64,000 bases of DNA from NCBI GenBank assembly GCA_958367245.1, contig CATXEA010000003.1, forward strand, positions 124,001-188,000, written 5' to 3'. Below the pieces are notes generated by a model. The model was not told where the DNA came from, did not search any database, and saw only the letters and a list, made by a program, of their open reading frames with translations. The position numbers and the translations under genes are program-made. How positions within the stretch are numbered: the stretch's first letter is position 1; each line of letters begins with the position of its first letter. Source of the DNA: an uncultured Blautia sp. GTDB lineage: Bacteria > Bacillota > Clostridia > Lachnospirales > Lachnospiraceae. This document shows, piece after piece, positions 8,432 to 16,195 of this stretch.

Positions 8432-8553
8432 CCCTTGAAGGCACGCAAAAGAACTGCTACACTGCTGTATTCGACGGAAAGATTTCTAACTGTTCTTGAG
8501 TTCTTCACCGTCGGTGATCTATATACAGCAGTTCTTTTGCGTGCTGTCAAGGG
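8432..8553. repeat. long inverted repeat inside the IS 3' region
   Basis: A 27-base arm at 8432-8458 (ending GCACGCAAAAGAACTGCT) pairs with 8527-8553 at 25 of 27 positions. Inner CGACGG/CCGTCG pairing gives a hairpin of about 120 bases. Just before it, CCGAAAGC-ATT-GCTTTCGG (8409-8427) is a perfect small hairpin. The region lies between the transposase stop and the right terminal repeat, with no protein-coding frame I can support. The structure could end transcription or be an end-binding structure. Confidence 0.75.
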
Positions 8554-8725
8554 TGGCGTAAATCTACCTCAAACTAAAATATCTGCAATTTTCAAGGTTC
8601 ATCTGAGCCTTTTTCTTTTCACTCAGTTTTTCATAACTCACTTGACACTACCCTTTGAAGTGTTTTTTGCTGTTTCACTTATAATACGATTGGAGGAAAG
8701 GAAACCATTCACTTTTTTAAAAAAA

Positions 8726-10225
8726 TTATAAAGAATAAATTTCAGAATATTTCCTGTTAAAGTAATTCAGTAAAGGTTTTGCAGAAATTTCTTTTTGGCA
8801 AAGGCGCCGGATGACTTCAGCAGAGGTGTAGAGGCTGCCGTTCTGGTGGATGTTTTTATTCAGCCATTTCGTGATTTCCATGATTTTTCCCTGAGCCAGA
8901 AGCTCGTCGATGCTTCCCAGTTCTTTCTCTATCTGTTCAAGGAACATGCCGTCGTATACGGAACCGAGAAGATAGGACGGGAAATATCCAAAGGAGCCGT
9001 CAGACCAGTGTGTGTCCTGAAGAATACCTTCTGCGTCAGTGGAAGGGCGGATACCAAGTAATTCTTCCATTTTGTCATTCCATAAGGAGGGCAGTTCTTC
9101 TGTAGTAACCTCATCATTAAAGATTGCGCGTTCTATTTCATAGCGAAGAATAATGTGCAGGCAGTAGGTGACTTCATCGGCATCTATGCGGATCAGGCTT
9201 GGTTTTACCTCATTGATGGCGCGGTAGAAGGTTTCGAACGGAATATTCCGGAACTGGGGAAGAAGTTCTCCCATTTTTTCGTAAAGCGGGGTCCAGAAAT
9301 TGCGGTTTCGTCCCAAAATATTTTCATAAAATCTGGACTGGCTTTCATGGAGTCCCATAAGATTCACCTGTCTGACAACTGTATTTTCATAAACAGGGGA
9401 AATATTCTGGTCAAAAATTGCGTGTCCTCCTTCATGGATTGCGCTGAAAATAGCCGCAATAGGATCGTCCTCACGGAAGTGGTTTGTGACACGCACATCT
9501 CCGGAGCCAATGCCTGTTGTGAAAGGATGTTCGCTTTCTGCAACTGCTCCCATAGAGAAATCAAAGCCGATGTAGGAAAGGAGCAGTTCCTGTAATTTCT
9601 TCTGTGCCGGAATATCATACGTTCCTTTCAGAGCAGACAAATCAGGCTGTTTGCTTTCTTTTATTTTTGCAAGAAGAGGACAAAGCCCTTCTTTTAATTC
9701 ATCAAAAATACGGTCAATGGTACAGGTGTCCATACCTTCTTCAAACATATCGACAAGAACCTCATAAGGCGGCTGCTCCGGTTCCATATAGTGGACGTAC
9801 TGCTTGGTCATGGAAATGATTTTGTCCAGATGAGGCGCGTAAAGGGAGTAGTCGTCTGCCTTCTTTGCAGCTTCCCACGCTTTCTGAGAGCGGGCCTTAC
9901 ATGTGACATATTCTGTGTAGAAATCTTCCGGTACACGGACAAAGCGTTCGTAATTTCTAAGCTCTCTTTGTACCGTGACTTTCAGCGCATCATCAAGTTG
10001 TTCGAACTGCTCAGGAGTAGATAATTCCTTTAAAAGCGCGCCGTATTCATCGGAGGTGGACAAGCGGAAAGCCTCTGTAGAAAAATAACCGATAGCATCT
10101 GCTTTAGATTCTACGCCTTTTTCCGGAGTCATGGTAGATAAATCCCAGTACAGAAGATTTTCGATGGTTTCGTACTGCCGGAATTTTTGCATATACTCTT
10201 TTAATTTTGATACAGCATTGTTCAT
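8726..10225 (-). CDS. M32-family metallocarboxypeptidase (thermostable carboxypeptidase Taq-like)
   Basis: The 499-residue cytoplasmic zinc carboxypeptidase has the family signature HEGGHAIFDQN at about residues 263-273: two His zinc ligands plus the catalytic Glu. A downstream HESQSRFYEN segment contributes the third ligand. The length is typical for M32. These enzymes remove C-terminal residues from peptides, with broad specificity. A ribosome site AAAGGAG precedes the start. It is the last gene of a minus-strand operon, 22 bases after the DUF5107 gene. Confidence 0.9.
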   Translation of the reverse strand: MNNAVSKLKEYMQKFRQYETIENLLYWDLSTMTPEKGVESKADAIGYFSTEAFRLSTSDEYGALLKELSTPEQFEQLDDALKVTVQRELRNYERFVRVPEDFYTEYVTCKARSQKAWEAAKKADDYSLYAPHLDKIISMTKQYVHYMEPEQPPYEVLVDMFEEGMDTCTIDRIFDELKEGLCPLLAKIKESKQPDLSALKGTYDIPAQKKLQELLLSYIGFDFSMGAVAESEHPFTTGIGSGDVRVTNHFREDDPIAAIFSAIHEGGHAIFDQNISPVYENTVVRQVNLMGLHESQSRFYENILGRNRNFWTPLYEKMGELLPQFRNIPFETFYRAINEVKPSLIRIDADEVTYCLHIILRYEIERAIFNDEVTTEELPSLWNDKMEELLGIRPSTDAEGILQDTHWSDGSFGYFPSYLLGSVYDGMFLEQIEKELGSIDELLAQGKIMEITKWLNKNIHQNGSLYTSAEVIRRLCQKEISAKPLLNYFNRKYSEIYSL

Positions 10226-10247
10226 TTTTTATCTCCTTTTCTATTTT

Positions 10248-12200
10248 TTATTCCATTAATGAGTGATAATTATACGCTTTGGGAAGCGTTCCTTTTTCTT
10301 TATATACCTGTTCATAAACCTCTTCCCACAGTGAACCGAGGGAGTCTTCGCATTCCCTGAGATCGCTGAGCATGAGGTGTTTTTCGTTTAAAGAATCAAG
10401 AACTTCTTTTGCCTGACCTGTACGGGCGAGGGCGGTAAGAAATCCGAAATGAATGCGTTCTTCGGCTGCAAAATCAGCAGGGAGTTGATGGTAAAGCTCC
10501 TTTATGGTTTCGTATTTTTCACAGAGGAGAAGAATCTTCCAGGTTTCCTTTAAGTAGGAAAGATCATCCTTTCGAAGGCTATATCCCTGTTTGATATATG
10601 CGGCTGCAACATCGTGCTCTCCGAGCTGGAGATGAAGGGCAGAGAGTGCGTGAAGCGCCCAGGGATTTGCAGTCAGAGACTGAGATGTTTCAAGGTGTTT
10701 TTTTGCTTTATAAAGTCTGTTGGAAGTAAGATAATAAAGTCCAAGCTGGTAGTGTGCATACCAGTTTTGGGCGTTTTCATTATCTATTGTTTCTTTTAAT
10801 TTTTTAAACAAAAAGTGGTCGGATATGAAATCAAAGGGGCTGTCCTCAGGAGCTTTCTTAGGGAAAATTCCGGTTTTCAGGAAAGAAATCCAAGTTTCAT
10901 ATTCCGGAGAAATATTGCCGAAATCCAGATGTTCAGAAAGGGGAACATCCTCTTTTAAAAGGCGAAGTCTGCTTTCAAAAGCGCCATAGCCATGTCCGGT
11001 ATACAGAAGTTTTCCCTTTTGTCTGGCAAGTGATTTTGTGGCAATAAGCGTTGATTCCGGATTGTATTCAAGAGTGCATTTATCTGCGGCTGTGTTCATT
11101 TCCTGAAGCGCAGATTCGTAATCAGAAGATGCGGCTTTCGAAGAAACCTGTACAGGTCCGTAAAGCTCCATCCATTCCCAGGCAGTATGGGGAGCCATAG
11201 GAAGACAGCCGTACTGTGTCTTGGCAAGTCCGCCCTGAATTTCGATATATCGTCCTGCATGTTCAGTCAGGAAGTTCTGCCAGTTATCGGAGCCTTCGTT
11301 GTTTCCCCATGAAAAAAGTTTGCGGCTCATAAGACGGGAAGTGGATAAATGAAGAAGACCGTAACCTTCTTTGTTGATATTTGCGATATATTTAGCCGAG
11401 GTTTTGGGAATGTTAAAGAAGTAATCCACCTGATCAGGAATTTCTTTGTATTTACTGATGTCATGTCCCTCTACCATAGGAACGGATACTTTATAAACTC
11501 CGTTTGGACGGTTGGTGTAAGCCTCCTTTGCAGGGACGATGATGCGTCCGCCATCGTATTCAGGAACTGCAATATTACTCCACCAGTACATGGGAACAAC
11601 TTCTTCTGTCTGGTTGGAAATACGCATACGGCAGTTCAGGAATCGATCGTTTTTACCGAGCCAGAAATCCATCTGATAGGTTACTTTTCGCACTCGTTCA
11701 TATTCATACATACGAAGAACCGGAGTATCGTCATCTTTTGTAAGAGATGCAGTAAAAAGTGGTTCCATGGTAAATGGAGTATGTCCAATCATGCTGATAT
11801 TCCATTCAACTCCGCCGCTGAACCATGCATTACGAATGGCAAGATTTCCGGGACGGATTACATCGTTTGTATAAAGAAGATTTTGCCCTGTGGTTTTATC
11901 GAACAGTGACCAGAGACGTCCGCCGAGTTCAGGGAGAAAGACTGCTTTGAGAAAATCGTTTTCCAGAACTGCAGTTTTCAGTTCTTTTTTGTGAAGATTG
12001 CGGTTGTAACAGGTATACTGGCGATAGGGATAGGAAGTATAAAGTTTTCCGTATCCCTCATAAATTTCATCCTCTTCATCGAGGAAAAATTTTGTCTTAT
12101 TCTGGATGTTGGAGCCTGCAATCAGGTCCGGTACAGAGGATTCAGCGCCTCTGTCGCTTATGTTAAAGATTTCTGTCTGAAAAGTTAAAGATGGTTTCAT
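10248..12200 (-). CDS. DUF5107 domain protein with C-terminal TPR repeats
   Basis: The 650-residue protein has an N-terminal beta-rich domain (about 60-390) with the features I associate with DUF5107: ELGGRLWSLFDKTTGQNLLY, GGVEWNI and MYWWSNIAV. This resembles galactose-mutarotase-like folds seen next to glycoside hydrolases. Tetratricopeptide-like helical repeats follow (about 460-600, with ENAQNWYAHYQLGLYYL and WALHALSALHLQLGEHD). The function is not established; carbohydrate binding or processing is the usual suggestion. The ATG at 12200 overlaps the stop of the upstream gene as ATGA and lies 10 bases from AAAGG. An ATG at 12209 is too close to it. There is no signal peptide. Confidence 0.75.
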   Translation of the reverse strand: MKPSLTFQTEIFNISDRGAESSVPDLIAGSNIQNKTKFFLDEEDEIYEGYGKLYTSYPYRQYTCYNRNLHKKELKTAVLENDFLKAVFLPELGGRLWSLFDKTTGQNLLYTNDVIRPGNLAIRNAWFSGGVEWNISMIGHTPFTMEPLFTASLTKDDDTPVLRMYEYERVRKVTYQMDFWLGKNDRFLNCRMRISNQTEEVVPMYWWSNIAVPEYDGGRIIVPAKEAYTNRPNGVYKVSVPMVEGHDISKYKEIPDQVDYFFNIPKTSAKYIANINKEGYGLLHLSTSRLMSRKLFSWGNNEGSDNWQNFLTEHAGRYIEIQGGLAKTQYGCLPMAPHTAWEWMELYGPVQVSSKAASSDYESALQEMNTAADKCTLEYNPESTLIATKSLARQKGKLLYTGHGYGAFESRLRLLKEDVPLSEHLDFGNISPEYETWISFLKTGIFPKKAPEDSPFDFISDHFLFKKLKETIDNENAQNWYAHYQLGLYYLTSNRLYKAKKHLETSQSLTANPWALHALSALHLQLGEHDVAAAYIKQGYSLRKDDLSYLKETWKILLLCEKYETIKELYHQLPADFAAEERIHFGFLTALARTGQAKEVLDSLNEKHLMLSDLRECEDSLGSLWEEVYEQVYKEKGTLPKAYNYHSLME

Positions 12201-13240
12201 TGTATACATACCTTTCGCTGAATAACAGTGGACAGTTTCTGTACAAGCAGACCGTAAATAGCGCCTGCCGCATTGTTGAGGATTCTGAGAAGAATAGCTC
12301 CCGGAAGACCGAAAAGTCCTACGGCAATGGAAATGGCACCCAGTGAGTTAAAGACTGCCTGCCATCCGTAAGATGCGGAAAATCCAACACCGATTCCTCC
12401 GATAATTCCCATATATGGCAGCATAGAGGGTGGAAGAATGCTGTATAAAAGCAGGAATAAAAGTCCTCCGCCGATATTTCCGGGAATACGTCCTACAACT
12501 CGTTTCTTTAAATCTTCCTCAAAAGGAACGAGCACAGACATGGCTGCAATTGCAATCCACATAGCTCTTGGAATATCCAGAAGACCGGCAATAAGCAGTA
12601 CGCTGGATACGCCGAAGGTAAGGGTAAGCTGCCAGCGGCTTCTTGCGGAATGAAGGTCAAATTCGGTAAGTAAATCTTTGAGATTTCGTTTATATGTTTT
12701 CTTATGATGATTACGATAATAGATAATCATAGTTGCGGCTGCGCCGAGAAGAATACCGAAAAGTCTCTGAATATAGAGATTGCCTGTTACGTCATAGCCC
12801 TGAAGAAGGAGGTATCCCAGAACAAGTGTGGAGTGGTTGAACATGATTACATTATGGCATCCGAGAATCATCAAAGCAAAGATACATACAAGATTTATGA
12901 CCAGTGCGCCAAATGCCCCGCACATATTGGAAAGTCTTGGTCCAAATGCAAGAATGGCAAAGACTGCCGCCATGCAGCCAAGTGCGTGAGAGCATTTAAT
13001 TCCCAGATCTGCGTTTCGAAATACCATGACGCAGAGCAGTACAACGACTCCGACAATGCTGTTGTCAGCGCCGAAAATATTGCTGTATAAAGTTACAAAT
13101 GCAACGCAGAAAGCAAGGGTAAGGAGCACTTTAAAAAGATAAATGGAAAAGTGTTTTACCTTGTCTTTCGTTGTGGTGCAGTTTTTTAAAAGATTTTTGG
13201 ATCCAGCCTGATTTAGCTGTAATTCCTGATAAAAAGTCAT
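12197..13240 (-). CDS. FUSC-like membrane exporter (aromatic acid/fusaric acid resistance type)
   Basis: The roughly 347-residue integral membrane protein has hydrophobic helices in two blocks (about 35-170 and 205-330), separated by a basic cytoplasmic stretch (YYRNHHKKTYKRNLKDLL). This arrangement and the PRAMWIAIAAMSVLVPFEED segment fit the FUSC/aromatic acid exporter superfamily. The start is uncertain: an ATG at 13240 lies 9 bases from GAGGTG, 13246 is only 3 bases away, and 13285 overlaps marR deeply. Its position right after a MarR repressor suggests a substrate-induced exporter, and its stop overlaps the next gene. Confidence 0.75.
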   Translation of the reverse strand: MTFYQELQLNQAGSKNLLKNCTTTKDKVKHFSIYLFKVLLTLAFCVAFVTLYSNIFGADNSIVGVVVLLCVMVFRNADLGIKCSHALGCMAAVFAILAFGPRLSNMCGAFGALVINLVCIFALMILGCHNVIMFNHSTLVLGYLLLQGYDVTGNLYIQRLFGILLGAAATMIIYYRNHHKKTYKRNLKDLLTEFDLHSARSRWQLTLTFGVSSVLLIAGLLDIPRAMWIAIAAMSVLVPFEEDLKKRVVGRIPGNIGGGLLFLLLYSILPPSMLPYMGIIGGIGVGFSASYGWQAVFNSLGAISIAVGLFGLPGAILLRILNNAAGAIYGLLVQKLSTVIQRKVCIQ

Positions 13241-13253
13241 TTTCATTGTCACC

Positions 13254-13697
13254 TCATTCATTTCCTTTTTGTTGTAATTTGTCATTTGTCCGGCGGATCA
13301 GACCGGTAAGCTGTTCGAAGTCCTCTTTTCCAATCGTGCGGTAAATACGATAAACAGGAGCAAGAAAATCGTGGTAAGTTTCCTCGAGAATTTTGCGTCC
13401 GCAGGGGGTAATACATACGTTGTAGCCCCGTTTATCGCTGTCATTATGCTCTTTTCTGATAAAGCCTTTTTCTTCAGTCTGTTCAATCAGACGGGTAATC
13501 AGGGGTTTGGAAAGATTCATAGAACTGCTGAGTCTGGAAGGGCATAATTTCTCTTCGGAAAGCGCGATTCTGGAAAGAAAATCCAGCTCCTGGGCAGTAA
13601 GAAGACTGCTCATTTTGGAACGGCTGGTACTCAGTTTGCAGAAAAGCCGCAAATCCTGCATTTTTTCCATCATTTCGATCCATGTGTAGTCGTCCAT
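13254..13697 (-). CDS. MarR-family transcriptional regulator
   Basis: The 147-residue winged-helix repressor contains the recognition region LSSSMNLSKPLITRLIEQTE (about residues 57-76) and the wing with EKGFIRKEHNDSDKRGYNV, the DxR motif typical of MarR. It is the first gene of a four-gene operon with an exporter, a DUF5107 protein and a peptidase. MarR proteins usually repress their own operon until a small aromatic or phenolic ligand binds. A palindrome lies right over its predicted transcription start. AAGGAGA precedes the ATG at 13697. Confidence 0.88.
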   Translation of the reverse strand: MDDYTWIEMMEKMQDLRLFCKLSTSRSKMSSLLTAQELDFLSRIALSEEKLCPSRLSSSMNLSKPLITRLIEQTEEKGFIRKEHNDSDKRGYNVCITPCGRKILEETYHDFLAPVYRIYRTIGKEDFEQLTGLIRRTNDKLQQKGNE

Positions 13698-13730
13698 GCA
13701 TTCTCCTTTCAGATGAATAAAAAGAAGTTT

Positions 13731-13778
13731 ACTTTGTTAACTAAGTGGGATTATAGAGGAAAAATATGGAAATGTCAA
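13731..13778 (-). promoter_or_regulatory. marR operon promoter with overlapping operator
   Basis: On the minus strand, TTGACA (13778-13773), a 17-base spacer and TATAAT (13755-13750) form a perfect consensus promoter. ACTT-N-GTTAAC-N-AAGT (13731-13746), a 16-base palindrome with 14 matching positions, covers the expected +1. This is the size and place expected for an autorepressing MarR operator. Confidence 0.75.
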
Positions 13779-13935
13779 TCGGAAAATATATTCGTTTTCG
13801 CAGCAAAATTCAAAACATATTTTATGGGAAAAAACAGTTGGAAAACCCTCTGGATAAGGGTAAAATATAATGTGAAAGTTACAGCATTTAATAGAGAAAT
13901 GGAAATCTGTATGTTTTTTGGAGGAATGAAGATAA

Positions 13936-14796
13936 ATGGCTAATATTATAGAAATTACTGACTTTATGGCTCCTGAGCTGGATGTTTATGCCAGACTTTC
14001 CGAAGGGCAGCTTTTGAATCGGCATGAGCCGCATAAGGGGATGTTTATTGCTGAGAGTCCGAAGGTTATTGAGCGGGCGCTGGATGCGGGATGTGTACCG
14101 GTGTCTTTTCTGGTGGAGCATAAGCATGTGGAAGGGGAAGCAAAAGAATTGATTGCGCGCTGCGGTGATATTCCGGTTTATACGGCGGAGTTTGATGTAC
14201 TCACGCAGCTTACGGGATTTAAGCTTACCCGTGGGATGCTGTGCGCGATGTACAGACCGAAGCTTCCCACAGTGCAGGAGGTCTGTAAGGGGGCAAAGAG
14301 AATTGCTGTTTTGGAGAATGTGGTGAATCCCACAAATATCGGGGCAATTTTCCGTTCTGCGGCAGCTTTGAATATGGATGCTGTATTACTGACGCCGGAA
14401 TGCAGCAATCCTTTATACAGAAGGGCAATTCGTGTGAGTATGGGCACTGTTTTTCAGGTTCCGTGGACATTTCTTTGCGAGGAAAAAAAGGTGTTTGCCT
14501 GGAAAGAGGACGGGGTAAAGCTTCTGCATAATCTGGGATTTAAAACTGCGGCTCTGGCGCTTCGGGATGATTCCGTAAGTATTGACGATACAGCTTTGAT
14601 GGAGGAAGATAAGCTTGCTGTTATTCTGGGAACGGAGGGAGATGGTCTTGCGTCTTCCACAATTGCAGACTGCGACTACACTGTGAAGATTCCCATGTCT
14701 CATGGAGTAGATTCTCTTAATGTGGCTGCCGCCAGCGCAGTAGCGTTCTGGCAGTTGGGAAATAAAGACGGATATGGAAAGTGGGCGAATAGGTAA
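13936..14796 (+). CDS. SpoU/TrmH-family RNA 2'-O-methyltransferase
   Basis: The 286-residue knotted (SPOUT) methyltransferase uses S-adenosylmethionine to methylate a ribose in tRNA or rRNA. The N-terminal substrate-binding part (about 30-110) is followed by the SpoU domain with its three motifs: ENVVNPTNIGAIFRSAAALN (motif 1), LAVILGTEGDGL (motif 2) and IPMSHGVDSLNVAAA (motif 3). The exact RNA target is not readable. The start follows TTGGAGGAATGAAGATAA with GGAGG in good position. It lies divergent from the marR operon; a second SpoU protein is encoded at 28393. Confidence 0.9.
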   Translation: MANIIEITDFMAPELDVYARLSEGQLLNRHEPHKGMFIAESPKVIERALDAGCVPVSFLVEHKHVEGEAKELIARCGDIPVYTAEFDVLTQLTGFKLTRGMLCAMYRPKLPTVQEVCKGAKRIAVLENVVNPTNIGAIFRSAAALNMDAVLLTPECSNPLYRRAIRVSMGTVFQVPWTFLCEEKKVFAWKEDGVKLLHNLGFKTAALALRDDSVSIDDTALMEEDKLAVILGTEGDGLASSTIADCDYTVKIPMSHGVDSLNVAAASAVAFWQLGNKDGYGKWANR

Positions 14797-14920
14797 AATG
14801 CAGAGAAATCCCTTTGAAATTCTCCATAGGAGAAGGAAAAGCAAGCATTATGCCTAAAACCTGAAAGATTATCTCTTTAAACAGAATAGCTAAACCACAA
14901 AACATCAGGAGGAAAAACAT

Positions 14921-16123
14921 ATGAAATACGATTTTACATCTGTCATAGACCGCCGCGGTATGGACGCGATGGCGGTGGATTCACTTGGAAACGGCATGGC
15001 GCCGGGGCTTCCGAAAGAGGGATTTGACGCGATTCCCATGTGGGTAGCAGATATGAATTTTCAGACTGTGCCTACTGTACCGGAAGCGATTATAGAAAGA
15101 ACGAACCATCATATGTACGGTTATTTCAGTCCAAGAGAAGAATATTTTCAGTCGATTATCCGCTGGCAGGAAACCAGAAATCATGTAAAAGGTCTGACAC
15201 CGGAATGTATTGGTTACGAAAATGGAGTTCTTGGCTGCGTAGTTTCCGCAGCAACAGCCTTCGCTTCTCCGGGGGATGCAATTCTTTTACATAGTCCGAC
15301 GTATATTGGCTTCACGAATAGTCTGGAAAACAATGGTTTTAAGATTATTCACAGTCCGTTAAAGAAAGATGAGGATGGAATCTGGCGAATGGATTATGAG
15401 GATATGGATGAAAAAATCAGGAAATATAATATTCATACAGCCGTTTTCTGCAGTCCTCATAATCCCTGCGGACGAGTGTGGGAACGCTGGGAAATTGAAA
15501 AAGCAATGGAAATTTATAAAGCAAATGACTGTGTGGTAATTTCTGATGAAATCTGGTCTGATATTATTTTGGAGGGCGGACAGCATATTCCGACTCAGTC
15601 GGTAAGCGAAGATGCCAGAAACCGTACCATAGCTGTCTACGCGCCAAGCAAAACCTTCAATCTTGCAGGACTTGTGGGAAGTTATCATATCATTTACAAT
15701 AAATATCTGAGAGACCGGGTAAGAGCAAAGAGCAGCAAGCCCCATTACAATGAAATGAACGTACTGTCCATGTATGCGCTGATTGGCGCGTATAAACCGG
15801 AAGGATACGAATGGGTGGATGAATTATGCGAAGTGCTGACTGCAAATGTGGATTATGCCTGCAAATATATCAAAAAAAACTTTGAGGGAATAGAAGTCAG
15901 TAAACCTCAGGGAACGTACATGATTTTTCTTGATTGTACGAAATGGTGTGAAAAAAACAATAAAACACTGGATGAACTTCTCAAAGCAGGATGGGATGTC
16001 GGCGTGGCATGGCAGGATGGAAGACCATTCTATCATCCCTGTGCAATTCGCATGAATCTGGCGCTGCCTCTTGAACGTGTAAAAGAAGCTTTTGCCCGAC
16101 TGCATAAATATGTATTTCTGTAA
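14921..16123 (+). CDS. MalY/PatB-type PLP aminotransferase (cystathionine beta-lyase)
   Basis: The 400-residue fold-type I PLP enzyme carries the internal aldimine lysine in YAPSKTFNLAGLVGS (near residue 247). It also has SPHNPCGRVW and the upstream NPIPMWVADMNF-like segment (here DAIPMWVADMNF) that distinguishes the PatB/MalY C-S lyases from ordinary aminotransferases. It probably cleaves cystathionine or other cysteine S-conjugates to a thiol, pyruvate and ammonia. AGGAGG precedes the ATG. It stands alone, 124 bases after the methyltransferase, with no recognisable riboswitch between them, and ends at a strong terminator. Confidence 0.88.
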   Translation: MKYDFTSVIDRRGMDAMAVDSLGNGMAPGLPKEGFDAIPMWVADMNFQTVPTVPEAIIERTNHHMYGYFSPREEYFQSIIRWQETRNHVKGLTPECIGYENGVLGCVVSAATAFASPGDAILLHSPTYIGFTNSLENNGFKIIHSPLKKDEDGIWRMDYEDMDEKIRKYNIHTAVFCSPHNPCGRVWERWEIEKAMEIYKANDCVVISDEIWSDIILEGGQHIPTQSVSEDARNRTIAVYAPSKTFNLAGLVGSYHIIYNKYLRDRVRAKSSKPHYNEMNVLSMYALIGAYKPEGYEWVDELCEVLTANVDYACKYIKKNFEGIEVSKPQGTYMIFLDCTKWCEKNNKTLDELLKAGWDVGVAWQDGRPFYHPCAIRMNLALPLERVKEAFARLHKYVFL

Positions 16124-16137
16124 AGAAATTTCGTAAC

Positions 16138-16184
16138 GAAAAAAGACCATTGCCAACGAAAAATTAGTTGGGCAATGGTCTTTT
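16138..16184. terminator. bidirectional terminator between convergent genes
   Basis: AAAAGACCATTGCC (16141-16154) pairs perfectly with GGCAATGGTCTTTT (16171-16184), with an extra CAAC/GTTG inside and A/T runs on both sides. Confidence 0.9.
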
Positions 16185-16195
16185 GGGTGCGTGGG

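Larger units (their letters stand above)
6779..8652 (+). mobile_element. insertion sequence, about 1.87 kb, one DDE transposase
   Basis: The ends are 11-base terminal inverted repeats: GGTAGTGTCAA (6779-6789) and TTGACACTACC (8642-8652). They enclose a single transposase gene and a palindromic 3' region. I see no matching target-site duplication in the flanks (CAGATT on the left, CTTTGAAG on the right), so the exact borders could be a few bases off or the duplication lost. The left end also folds on itself (GGTAGT...ACTACC). Confidence 0.8.

Noticed and set aside
6779..8652. Target-site duplication of the IS
   Set aside because: Bases flanking the two terminal repeats do not match at any of the usual lengths I tried.
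8344..8731. Open frames on both strands in the IS 3' region
   Set aside because: They are mirror readings of the long palindrome; the two translations are near-copies caused by the inverted repeat.
14797..14920. Possible riboswitch before the PatB-type gene
   Set aside because: Only a small TTCTCC/GGAGAA hairpin is seen; no SAM or T-box consensus elements.
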